Shown here: positions 54,741 to 62,409 of the stretch, in pieces
Layout of the letters: each line of letters opens with the position of its first letter
Numbering within the stretch: position 1 is the stretch's first letter
NCBI GenBank assembly: GCA_035621215.1
Contig: CP141729.1
Coordinates: 62,001-126,000, forward strand
Direction: 5' to 3'
From: Oscillospiraceae bacterium MB08-C2-2
Lineage (GTDB): Bacteria > Bacillota > Clostridia > Oscillospirales > Ruminococcaceae
Length of the DNA stretch: 64,000 bases
Notes under the pieces: generated by a model
What the model was told of the DNA's origin: nothing
What the model saw: only the letters and a program-made list of their open reading frames with translations
Database searches by the model: none
Position numbers and translations under genes: made by a program

Positions 54741-54769
54741 ATTTTAGCTGGAAAGGCAGTTTTTGTCAA
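54741..54769 (-). promoter_or_regulatory. htpG promoter
   Basis: On the minus strand TTGACA (54764-54769), a 17-base spacer and TAAAAT (54741-54746), immediately upstream of the CIRCE element. Confidence 0.85.
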
Positions 54770-54919
54770 GGGACTGGCCGGGTTTTAACAAAGAGTTCAT
54801 AGAAAAAGTCATTTTTCTGTGCTATTCTAAAGAAGTTCGGATACCCTATGCATAGTGCATGCCAGAGGTGCCTTTAGGCAGCGGCCAAATGGCTATAATC
54901 CTGGAACGGATGTGATTGT

Positions 54920-55480
54920 ATGCTCAACAAGCTTTTGGTAAAATACCGGAGTTTTTCGCTGGAAGTAGGCAGAGACTTTGAAGCTATCATAGCTCCTCTG
55001 ATGGCAGAAAAAGCGCTTCAAGAGCTGGATCACTGCCTTCATCATTTCAATTATACCCGCCTGCTTCACAGCTATCAGGTGGCCCGGTGGAGCTATTTTG
55101 CGGCCCGGCTGCTGGGGTGGAATGCCCTTGCTGTAGCCAGAGCGGGTCTGCTTCATGACCTCTTTCTGCGGCATCCGGGAGAAAGTGGTTTTCGGCTGAT
55201 TTTTTCCCATCCCAAAGTGGCACTGCACAATGCCCGCAAGCTTTGTGATCTCACTCCCTTGGAGGAAGATATTATCCTCAAGCATATGTGGCTCATGACC
55301 TTTTCGCTGCCCCGGTATAAAGAAAGCTATTTGGTCACGTTTATGGATAAATGCTGTGCTGCTTATGAGTTCGGTTTGTGTATCTTTTATCCCACACGGA
55401 TATTCGGCTATTATATAAGAGGGACCCGCAAGGCTCTGGAGCGTCCCCCGATTCGGGGCTATTACAGCCCTCTGTTATAG
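54920..55480 (+). CDS. HD-domain protein
   Basis: A 186-residue protein with an HD metal-phosphohydrolase pattern: TRLLHSYQVARWSYFAARLL (first His), then ARAGLLHDLFLRHP (His-Asp) and FMDKCC (distal Asp). The family usually cleaves nucleotides or acts as a phosphodiesterase; the substrate is not known here. A conserved C-terminal GYYIRGTRKAL follows. It stands alone between htpG and repeat copy B. Confidence 0.82.
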   Translation: MLNKLLVKYRSFSLEVGRDFEAIIAPLMAEKALQELDHCLHHFNYTRLLHSYQVARWSYFAARLLGWNALAVARAGLLHDLFLRHPGESGFRLIFSHPKVALHNARKLCDLTPLEEDIILKHMWLMTFSLPRYKESYLVTFMDKCCAAYEFGLCIFYPTRIFGYYIRGTRKALERPPIRGYYSPLL

Positions 55481-55534
55481 GGCTCAGACTGTAGGCAAAA
55501 CTGTTTGGTATGTAAAGATGGTATGGTTTTGATT

Positions 55535-55670
55535 CGTAATTTTTCCGCAGTCGAATTGATTTCGACGCAGGAATACCACTTTTTGCGCCAAAGCGGCGCA
55601 ATCCGGGGGGGCTATGGGAGGCATTGGATGCCCCCCATAGAGGGTGTAGACTTCTGTCTACGCCCTTAGC
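55535..55670 (+). repeat. Dispersed structured repeat, copy B
   Basis: About 110 bases align with copy A. The core is CGAATTGATTTCG; stem 1 TTGCGCC/GGCGCAA; stem 2 CTATGGGAGGCAT/ATGCCCCCCATAG (55612-55640, one mismatch); stem 3 GGGTGTAGA/TCTACGCCC (55643-55666). Stem 3 has a different sequence from copy A but still pairs. It lies after the HD gene stop, in a 451-base gap. Confidence 0.85.
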
Positions 55671-55711
55671 CCTCTGTTGTAGGGTGTATTGCCTTAAAAT
55701 CGCTATATACC

Positions 55712-55766
55712 GTTAGCAGCCGCAGTCTGGCCGGAGAGCTTTTCCTGCCTGACTGCGGCTGCTAAC
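55712..55766. repeat. 16-bp perfect inverted repeat
   Basis: GTTAGCAGCCGCAGTC (55712-55727) and GACTGCGGCTGCTAAC (55751-55766) form a strong hairpin with a 23-base loop. The T-rich stretch after it is interrupted, so it may be a weak terminator for the HD gene or a site for a DNA-binding protein. Confidence 0.7.
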
Positions 55767-55818
55767 TCGTTGTATTTGTTTTATTAATATAAATTTTAGT
55801 GAATGGTTATTAAAAATA

Positions 55819-55892
55819 TTGAATATATACATAAAATATGTTACTGTATATTCAACAAATATTCAGAAACTGATAAAAATACGATCAGTTTC
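55819..55892. promoter_or_regulatory. Two palindromes upstream of the DeoR-type gene (candidate operators)
   Basis: TTGAATATATAC (55819-55830) faces GTATATTCAA (55846-55855). A second, perfect pair GAAACTGAT (55866-55874) and ATCAGTTTC (55884-55892) is spaced by nine bases. Both lie in the AT-rich leader of the regulator gene, as expected for autoregulation; the binding protein is unproven. Confidence 0.5.
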
Positions 55893-55931
55893 TTCGAGAT
55901 TCAACATCAACATATTTTAGGGATGGTTGCT

Positions 55932-56690
55932 ATGCGTGAAGAAAGACTGAAAAGGATCGAACAATATCTCCTTCAGCATGAGGTTTGCCGGTTGGATACC
56001 CTGAGTGAGCTGATGGGCGTTTCTAAAATGACTGTGCGCCGGGATGTGGATGCCCTCTGCGAGATGGGTGTGGTGCACAAGGTTTATGGCGGGGTGCGCC
56101 ATAACCGCCGGCAGGGAGTGGCCCCGCTGCTTTCCTATTTTCAGCGCGAGGTTGCTCATGTGAAGGAAAAAGATTACATAGGCTCCATTGCAGGCGGGCT
56201 GACCCATGAAAAAGAAGTGGTGTTTTTGGATTCCGGAACCACCATACCTCTCCTTGTAAAGTATTTAAGCGGAAAGCAGGTTAACATCGTCACACACAAT
56301 CTCAGTGCGCTGGGGGAGTGCTCCAAGCAAGCAGGTTTGAACCTGTTTGGGCTGGGCGGTGAATACAACCGGATGGGAAGCAGCTTCGCCGGGGAGCTCA
56401 CACAGGAAGAGGTTGGCCGCTATAATATCACCACCGCTTTTATAGCGGCTACCGGCGTTTCTCTGGAGGTGGGCTATACCTGTTCCATTCCGCTGGAGGC
56501 GGCAATTAAGCGTTTGGTAATTCAAAAAGCCACCCGAGTTTATGCACTGGTGGATCATACCAAATGGAATGTTTCTGCTATGATGACCTTTGCGAAATTA
56601 ACCGACATTCAGGGGGTTATCACCGATCGGCGGCCCCCTGCGGAGTTTATGAATCTGTTCCAGCAAAACGGAATAGAGGTTCATTATTGA
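55932..56690 (+). CDS. DeoR-family transcriptional repressor
   Basis: A 252-residue regulator. The N-terminal DeoR helix-turn-helix is MREERLKRIEQYLLQHEVCRLDTLSELMGVSKMTVRRDVDAL followed by YGGVRH. The effector domain holds VVFLDSGTTIPLLVKYL, THNLSALGE and ALVDHTKW. Such repressors respond to sugar phosphates. The downstream FGGY kinase and upstream aldolase/iolB are plausible targets. The ATG chosen matches the family start and follows AGGGATGG; the frame is open to 55803. Confidence 0.9.
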   Translation: MREERLKRIEQYLLQHEVCRLDTLSELMGVSKMTVRRDVDALCEMGVVHKVYGGVRHNRRQGVAPLLSYFQREVAHVKEKDYIGSIAGGLTHEKEVVFLDSGTTIPLLVKYLSGKQVNIVTHNLSALGECSKQAGLNLFGLGGEYNRMGSSFAGELTQEEVGRYNITTAFIAATGVSLEVGYTCSIPLEAAIKRLVIQKATRVYALVDHTKWNVSAMMTFAKLTDIQGVITDRRPPAEFMNLFQQNGIEVHY

Positions 56691-56965
56691 TGGCATCCGG
56701 CGAAGAAGCAAAAGGAAAGCATACGGTTTATATCCTGCGCTGTGGGGATGGCAGCCTTTATACCGGCTGGACAACCAGGCTGGAGGCTCGAATCAAAACC
56801 CACAACCAAGGCAAAGGGGCCAAATACACCCGCACCAGACTGCCGGTGGAATTGGTCTATGCAGAGTGCTGGCCGGAGAAATCACAGGCTCTGCGCCGGG
56901 AGCATGCCATCAAGGCCTTATCCCGGGCACAGAAACTGTCCTTGATCAGCGGGCAGCAAAAATGA
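56690..56965 (+). CDS. GIY-YIG domain protein (UPF0213 family)
   Basis: A 91-residue single-domain GIY-YIG protein. HTVYILRCGDGSLYTGWTTRLEARIKTHNQGKGAKYTRTRLPVELVYAE shows the YIL…YTG signature and the catalytic Arg; the Glu follows in AECWPEKSQALRREHAIKAL. Relatives such as YhbQ are nucleases of unclear role. The start shares a base with the DeoR stop (TGATG), so the two are co-translated. Confidence 0.92.
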   Translation: MASGEEAKGKHTVYILRCGDGSLYTGWTTRLEARIKTHNQGKGAKYTRTRLPVELVYAECWPEKSQALRREHAIKALSRAQKLSLISGQQK

Positions 56966-57155
56966 AGCATGTGCTGATGAATTAACGCATCCATTGATAT
57001 CTTTTCTTCGAAACCCTGCAGCGATCCAAGAGGTAAAACCTCTATACTTTTTGGCCGGTACATGCTATACTTTAAAAGCAAATGCCTCCTTTTCCGATCA
57101 TGTGGGAAAGAGTTGAGCTGAGGCTGAAATCAGGATAATACGGAGGATACCTGCC

Positions 57156-58649
57156 ATGCATTATTACATTGGTATTGACTTTGGAAGCACAAATATCAAA
57201 GTGGCCGCCTATACACTTGCGGGGGAGACCGCGCACATTGAAAGCCGTCCCAACCGGGTGACGCATCCCCGGCCGGATTGGAGTGACTTTGATATTGATG
57301 GAATTTGGGCGGGTATTCAGGAAAGCCTCCAGATCATCACCGCCAAGCTGGGAGCCGCTAACATTCGTGCGGTGAGCTTTTCCTCCATGGGTGAGCCGGC
57401 TGTACCCATTGATAAAGAGGGCACCCCGCTTTATCCCACCATGGCTTGGTACGACATGCGTTCCTTGCCACAGCTGGAATACATCAACAACAAAATTGGG
57501 CGCCGCCGCCTTTATGAGATTACCGGGCAGGTTCCGGACCCCAAATTTGCCATCAGCAAGATTGTCTTTTTGCAGCAGAACCATCCCGAGATATTTGAGA
57601 AGATTCACAAATGGCTTCCTCTGCCGGACTATGTTGCCTATCTGCTGACCGGTGAGCAGTTCACCGATTATTCCATCGCATCCCGCACCATGTGCTTTGA
57701 TGTAACCAACCTGTGCTGGTCCCGTGAGATTCTGGAGCCCTTGGGCATCAGCCCGGATATCTTCCCGCCCACCATACCGGGCGCTACCCGCCGGGGTGAA
57801 ATCACAACCGCCGCTCAGGAGCTGACCGGCCTGCTTAAAGGAACCCCTGTGGTTGCAGGCGGACATGACCATTCCTGCGCCGCCATTACCGTAAACATCT
57901 GGGAGGATGGTGTTGTGCTGGATTCTATGGGCACCGCCGAATCCTGCATGGTGGCCATTGATAAAATGAATTTCAGTGATCATGGCTATGAAAATGCCAT
58001 TTGCATGTATCCTCACTGCACCGATAAGCTTTACCGGGCTATTTCCGGTTTTAATGCTTGTGGAGCTTCCGTTGAATGGTATCTCAAGACCATCGGCCGG
58101 GCCATTGTCTTAGAGGCCGAGGCCCAGGGCCGTAACCGCTTTGAACTCATGAACGAGAAAGCTGCTAAAGAGGTTACTGATATCCCCAGCATGGTGTATC
58201 TGCCTTTCCTGCGGGGCTCTCGGCATAATTCCAACGTGCGGGGCGGTTTTGTAGGTATTTCCGATGGCCATTTAGATGGGGACTATGTCAACGCTCTGTT
58301 GGAAGGCCTTTGCTGTGAATTTCGCTCCATTGCTCAAGAGTATGAAACTCTGTTTGGAATCAGCTGCAACCGCATTCAGGCAGTAGGCGGCGGCTCTCGT
58401 GACCCTTACTGGATGCAGATCAAGGCAAACGTCATGAAGAACACCGTTTATGTACCCGCCAACCGGGAGGGCGCCAGCATGGGTGCGGCTTTCCTTGGGG
58501 CTGTGGGTATGGGCGACATTGACTTTGCAGGTCTTGCCGCAATGAAGCGCCCGGGGGATACCTATAAGCCTGCCGCTGACGCTCAGGGTGAGAAGATATT
58601 TGAAAAATACTGCAAAGCAAAGGCGCATCTGATTTCTTACTATGAATAA
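57156..58649 (+). CDS. FGGY-family carbohydrate kinase
   Basis: A 497-residue sugar kinase. The N-terminal domain begins IGIDFGSTNIKVAAY (ATPase phosphate loop), with AWYDMRSLP and a PDYVAYLLTGEQFTDYSIASRTM stretch. The C-terminal domain has GGHDHSCAAI (catalytic Asp), GTAESCMV and the FGGY-type VGGGSRDPYWMQIKANVM. Substrate cannot be told: xylulose, gluconate or another sugar or polyol. GGAGG precedes the ATG. It lies 190 bases after the GIY-YIG gene and may be governed by the DeoR regulator. Confidence 0.92.
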   Translation: MHYYIGIDFGSTNIKVAAYTLAGETAHIESRPNRVTHPRPDWSDFDIDGIWAGIQESLQIITAKLGAANIRAVSFSSMGEPAVPIDKEGTPLYPTMAWYDMRSLPQLEYINNKIGRRRLYEITGQVPDPKFAISKIVFLQQNHPEIFEKIHKWLPLPDYVAYLLTGEQFTDYSIASRTMCFDVTNLCWSREILEPLGISPDIFPPTIPGATRRGEITTAAQELTGLLKGTPVVAGGHDHSCAAITVNIWEDGVVLDSMGTAESCMVAIDKMNFSDHGYENAICMYPHCTDKLYRAISGFNACGASVEWYLKTIGRAIVLEAEAQGRNRFELMNEKAAKEVTDIPSMVYLPFLRGSRHNSNVRGGFVGISDGHLDGDYVNALLEGLCCEFRSIAQEYETLFGISCNRIQAVGGGSRDPYWMQIKANVMKNTVYVPANREGASMGAAFLGAVGMGDIDFAGLAAMKRPGDTYKPAADAQGEKIFEKYCKAKAHLISYYE

Positions 58650-58684
58650 GCCATCTATAACGCTAGTGTTGTAGGAGATAAGAC

Positions 58685-59122
58685 ATGAAGATCAGAGAAG
58701 CACAAGCGCATGATTTAAAGTCCTTGTTGCAACTCTACACACAGCTTCACGATAATATTTTGCCAAATATTGATTTAGGTATTGAAAAACTATGGGCATC
58801 TATTCTACAGGACGAAAAGTATCATGTCTTGGTTGGTGCTATTGATGATAAGCTGGTCTGCTCCTGCACTATTTTGATTGTTCCTAATCTTACTAATAAT
58901 CAGCGTCCATATGCCTTAATTGAGAATGTCATCACACATCCAGGTTATAGGTGCCAAGGCTATGCCACATCTATTTTAGATTTTGCGAAAGAATTAGCTC
59001 GCAAAGAAAATTGCTATAAAATCATGCTCATGACTGGCTCCAAGCTGGAAAGCACGTGGCGATTTTATGAGAGGGCCGGATACAACTCTCAGGATAAAAA
59101 AGCGTTTGTTCAGTGGCTGTAA
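58685..59122 (+). CDS. GNAT acetyltransferase
   Basis: A 145-residue single-domain GNAT protein. IENVITHPGYRCQGYATSILDFAKELA is the acetyl-CoA loop and WRFYERAGYNS the C-terminal motif. The substrate is unknown. It is clearly more AT-rich than its neighbours, with codons such as TTA, ATA and AAT more frequent, which hints at later acquisition. AGGAG lies upstream of the ATG. Confidence 0.9.
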   Translation: MKIREAQAHDLKSLLQLYTQLHDNILPNIDLGIEKLWASILQDEKYHVLVGAIDDKLVCSCTILIVPNLTNNQRPYALIENVITHPGYRCQGYATSILDFAKELARKENCYKIMLMTGSKLESTWRFYERAGYNSQDKKAFVQWL

Positions 59123-59153
59123 GATAATACCTAAGAATAGAATTTTCTATACA

Positions 59154-59205
59154 AAAAAGGGACCCGTTTCTGCAATCAAAATCGTAGAAACGGGTCTCTT
59201 TTTCA
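59154..59205. terminator. Bidirectional terminator
   Basis: GACCCGTTTCT pairs with AGAAACGGGTC between AAAAAAG and CTCTTTTTC tracts; ends the GNAT transcript and may serve the minus-strand genes. Confidence 0.88.
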
Positions 59206-59288
59206 TTTTTTATTAATACTTAAAGTATATATTTAACAAAATATTGCTAATTGTGCGTTGAAAATACTGTAAAAGGGGCTGGTTTGGT

Positions 59289-59648
59289 TTATTCGTGATG
59301 GTGATGTTCATGACCATGGTCATGGGTACAGCTTACGGGAATCGATACCAGCTCGCCCTTTAAATATTGCCTGACCGCTTGCAGAGCATCACCGGATGCA
59401 CCGGTAAGCACCTCTATATTTCTTTGCTTAAGAGCCTTTTGAGCGCCTTCCCCCATACCCCCGGAAATGACCAGAGAAGCTCCTTTTTCCTGCAAAAAAT
59501 TGGGGAGAGAGCCGGAATCATGCCCCGGGCTGGCAAAGCTTTCACAGCGGAGCAAATTGCCGTTTTCCACTTCACAAATGAGGAAGCTTTCACAGTGTCC
59601 GAAATGTCCGCTCACCTGAGAACCATCACACGCTACAGCCAATTTCAT
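59289..59648 (-). CDS. NifX/NafY-type dinitrogenase-cofactor family protein with His-rich tail
   Basis: A 119-residue protein. MKLAVACDGSQVSGHFGHCESFLICEVENG is the standard start of the NifB/NifX cofactor-binding family, followed by LQEKGASLVISGGMGEGAQKAL. The end carries seven histidines (HDHGHEHHHHE). Such stand-alone proteins occur widely in anaerobes next to Mrp-like ATPases, usually without nitrogenase, and are thought to bind Fe-S or metal clusters. A role in FeMo-cofactor handling is possible here because the genome has nif, but unproven. It lies 22 bases after the Mrp-like gene. Confidence 0.9.
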   Translation of the reverse strand: MKLAVACDGSQVSGHFGHCESFLICEVENGNLLRCESFASPGHDSGSLPNFLQEKGASLVISGGMGEGAQKALKQRNIEVLTGASGDALQAVRQYLKGELVSIPVSCTHDHGHEHHHHE

Positions 59649-59670
59649 TTTCTGTTCCTCCTATTTTAAT

Positions 59671-60501
59671 TTAATCCAGCATTTCCAGTGAATCTGCCAA
59701 CGACTCCAGCCAGTCACCCTCAAAAAGCTCCACAACGCCTTGATCACAGGCCGAAGCAATGGAAGGATTAATTGGAATCCGGGCATATTGGCCGATCCCG
59801 AACTGGCAGGCCAGCTCTTTGGCTTTGGTTTCGCCGAAGATCGAGAATTCCTTCCCGCAGTCTGGGCAGGTAACATAGCTCATATTTTCCACCAAAGCCA
59901 GAATGGGGATATTCATAAGGCGAGCCATGTTGACCGCCTTCTCCACAATCATACCCACCAGAGACTGGGGTGTTGTTACAATTACAATGCCATCCAAGGG
60001 CAGGGACTGAAAAACGGTGAGGGGAACATCGCCGGTTCCCGGGGGGAGATCCACAAACATATAGTCCACATCGCCCCAGATTACGTCGGTCCAGAACTGC
60101 TTGACCGTACCTGCAATAATTGGCCCACGCCATACCACAGGGTCGGTTTCGTTTTCCACCAGCAGGTTCAGGGACATAATCTCGATGCCTGTCTTGCTTT
60201 TGACCGGGAAAAGGCCCATGTCACTGCCCTGTGCCTTTTCGGAGAGGCCAAAGGCTTTGGGAATCGAAGGGCCGGTAATATCCGCATCCAGTATAGCGGC
60301 TCTGTGCCCACGGCGATTCATAATCACAGAAAGCATGGAGGTAACCAGTGATTTACCCACGCCGCCCTTTCCGCTGACTACGCCAATCACCTTTTTGATA
60401 TGACTGAGCTCGTGAGGTTTTTCCAAAAAATCCGCAGGCTCTGTGCGCTGAGCACAATCCTGCTGGCAGCTACCACATTGATTGTTGCAGCTCTCGCTCA
60501 T
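59671..60501 (-). CDS. Mrp/NBP35-family Fe-S cluster carrier ATPase
   Basis: A 276-residue P-loop ATPase. The N-terminal cysteine cluster CX3CX2CX3C (C5, C9, C12, C16) is followed by the deviant Walker A VVSGKGGVGKS (41-51), LDADITGPSIPKAFG, FVDLPPGTGDVPLTV and the CxxC in YVTCPDCGKEF that binds a bridging 4Fe-4S cluster in the dimer. It would build or carry Fe-S clusters. Co-transcribed with the NifX-like protein. GAGG precedes the ATG. Confidence 0.93.
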   Translation of the reverse strand: MSESCNNQCGSCQQDCAQRTEPADFLEKPHELSHIKKVIGVVSGKGGVGKSLVTSMLSVIMNRRGHRAAILDADITGPSIPKAFGLSEKAQGSDMGLFPVKSKTGIEIMSLNLLVENETDPVVWRGPIIAGTVKQFWTDVIWGDVDYMFVDLPPGTGDVPLTVFQSLPLDGIVIVTTPQSLVGMIVEKAVNMARLMNIPILALVENMSYVTCPDCGKEFSIFGETKAKELACQFGIGQYARIPINPSIASACDQGVVELFEGDWLESLADSLEMLD

Positions 60502-60804
60502 TTTATGATGCCTCTTTTCACTTTAATCGGCGTTGAGAAGTCATCCTCCTTTTGCTTCGGTGATGCTGCTCTCACTGCCTTTGAAAAACAGTATATCACT
60601 TATTGAAACAAATGTTAACACTCGTATGACCAGCAGACCCAGAATATTCCATTCTGTGATCGTTTTTATATCCCTTCTTCTGGGTAAGCAGCATAGTTTT
60701 AAAGGCGGGATGCTATACAATGCGGTGCCGTTGTTGTATACTGTATTTAAAATAGGTTGGCAAGAATTGTTAATAATATGCATTTTTAAAAGGAGGTCTT
60801 AGCG
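60502..60804. other. Intergenic region between the Mrp-like and small-protein genes
   Basis: 303 bases between divergent genes. It is AT-rich on its right side. A TGTATACTG palindrome-like stretch (about 60735-60745) may be part of a promoter, but no full pair of boxes is clear. I see no gene in it. Confidence 0.3.
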
Positions 60805-60957
60805 GTGGAGAAAAAACGCCCCGATCAAAATAAAAACGCCCATCCCACTGCCGATGAAAGAACAAAAGAGGCCTATATGCGCAAGCTGGCCCAGGAAAAC
60901 CCGGAGGCCATGGCCAATTTGCTCAGGGAATTTCTTAAAAAGCTGGAAGATAAGTAG
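60805..60957 (+). CDS. Small 50-residue protein
   Basis: Starts at GTG behind AAAAGGAGG. The sequence MEKKRPDQNKNAHPTADERT continues into an amphipathic helix (EAYMRKLAQENPEAMANLLREFLKKLEDK). No family is recognised. The strong ribosome binding site, clean stop and terminator nine bases later argue that it is a real gene. It is highly charged and probably cytoplasmic. Confidence 0.65.
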   Translation: MEKKRPDQNKNAHPTADERTKEAYMRKLAQENPEAMANLLREFLKKLEDK

Positions 60958-60965
60958 TTGAAGAT

Positions 60966-61007
60966 GAAAATCCCGGAGGAAGGCTTGCATGCCTGCTTCC
61001 GGGATTT
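60966..61007. terminator. Bidirectional terminator
   Basis: AAAATCCCGGAGGAAGG and the complementary CTTCCGGGATTTT flank a GCATGC-containing loop; it lies between the small protein and the convergent lipase-like gene. Confidence 0.85.
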
Positions 61008-61025
61008 TGCAGTTTTGTTGGCGCT

Positions 61026-62267
61026 TTAGACCAGCTGAGTTCCTCTGAGTGAAACCTCTATGGGCTTTTTGTGGGTAAATTCGACAGCTTCTACCAGCAA
61101 AAGCAAAGCACGGGAAAGGGCGGGGAAGGGGGAGACCTCTTCCTTTTCCAGAATATCATGGTAGAGCTGGCCGCTTGTGGCATCCTGTTCCATGAGTTGG
61201 GCGGCATAAATCATAGCGCCCAGCCCGGCATGTGTGGCTTTGGTGAACAAATCCTGATGGGCCACGTATTTTGTGGCGGCCTCCAGCATGTAGCGACGAG
61301 CCTTCTTGGGGTCAGGTACCGCATAAAGGGCATCCAAGACCGTTTCTGCAATACCCTTGCGCAAGGTTCGGGGAAGGAGCAACAGCAGGCTGGTGAGGGT
61401 ATGTGAGAGACGGCAGAAACGGCATTTCTTATCCGAGACGGCCGGAACAAACTGCCCGGATTCGCTGATCTTAAACATAAAGTTGGAGTGGGGATACATA
61501 ATCTGCCCGATGGTGGGGTTTTCTTCTTCCGAAGGAATATACAGGGATTCCACCACCAGAGGAGCCTTGACATTATGAAGCAGGGAGGAGACAATATCCA
61601 GTTCGTTCTGGACCAAAAAGATTCGTGGGCGCACAGCTTCGATGGCATCCTTATACTGTTCGATATATTCATCACTGAAGCCGGGAGCATTGAAGGCATA
61701 AGTGCTTACAATCCTATTTTGCAGGTGAGCGGGTGCGGCAATGGCACCGTGGAGGGCGAGATTACCACCCAAAGAATGGCCGGTGAGATAAATCTGCTCG
61801 TTCCGCCCGATGGGAAAGCGCCGCCAATATTCATCCACCATAGCTTGCTGGGGAGTGGGCACTACATAAGCCAGCGATACATCCGCCATATAGTCGTTGC
61901 GGTAGAGGGGGTTCCCCAGCAGCTCGCTGCCTCGAAAGGCAATAACCCGCTGCCCCCCCGGAGAAATAAAGCTGCTGCCATAAAAACCCGATTGTCTGGG
62001 AGCGTTGTCATTCAAAATATCGGTGACAATCCAATCCCGAAAGGGGATTAGATCCATGCTCAGAAACTGTTTCCAAAGCTCAAATTCCTGAGGAATGTCA
62101 CCAAAGCGTGCGGCCAGATAAGCCCGGCCCAAAGGGTGCCGCAAATAATAGCGGGCCATCGAGCCCACAGTTACAACTCCATTTTCCTCCATAGCCGGGA
62201 CAACGTCCAAATAGGCCAATTGGGATAGTGTATGAAGCTGAAGCGGCGATAAAGCGGGAGGATTCAT
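61026..62267 (-). CDS. Alpha/beta-hydrolase (Mbeg1/DUF2974-like lipase fold)
   Basis: A 413-residue protein. The nucleophile elbow is LTGHSLGGNLAL (Ser in GHSLG), preceded by VIAFRGSE and DWIVTDILND as in DUF2974/Mbeg1 proteins, with NAPGF and an Asp in LVQNELDIVSSLLH, and a His in YPHSNFMF. A cysteine pair CRFCRL follows, then a helical C-terminal region. No signal peptide is seen, so it is probably cytoplasmic. Substrate unknown; lipase-like activity is inferred from the fold. Confidence 0.85.
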   Translation of the reverse strand: MNPPALSPLQLHTLSQLAYLDVVPAMEENGVVTVGSMARYYLRHPLGRAYLAARFGDIPQEFELWKQFLSMDLIPFRDWIVTDILNDNAPRQSGFYGSSFISPGGQRVIAFRGSELLGNPLYRNDYMADVSLAYVVPTPQQAMVDEYWRRFPIGRNEQIYLTGHSLGGNLALHGAIAAPAHLQNRIVSTYAFNAPGFSDEYIEQYKDAIEAVRPRIFLVQNELDIVSSLLHNVKAPLVVESLYIPSEEENPTIGQIMYPHSNFMFKISESGQFVPAVSDKKCRFCRLSHTLTSLLLLLPRTLRKGIAETVLDALYAVPDPKKARRYMLEAATKYVAHQDLFTKATHAGLGAMIYAAQLMEQDATSGQLYHDILEKEEVSPFPALSRALLLLVEAVEFTHKKPIEVSLRGTQLV

Positions 62268-62357
62268 GAAATCGCCTACCTTTCATATCATGTTTCACTA
62301 TATGAAGGGAAGGGCCGGATGTTGAAAAGGAGAGAAAGGTTTCCGTCTTGCGGCAAT

Positions 62358-62393
62358 AAAAAAGAGAGGCCCGTCATCCGGGTCTCTCTTTTT
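62358..62393. terminator. Bidirectional terminator
   Basis: Arms AAAAAGAGAGGCCCG and CGGGTCTCTCTTTTT (with a G-T pair) and a TCAT loop; ends the amidase transcript on the minus strand. Confidence 0.85.
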
Positions 62394-62409
62394 GCTCAAG
62401 TGGGTTTGT

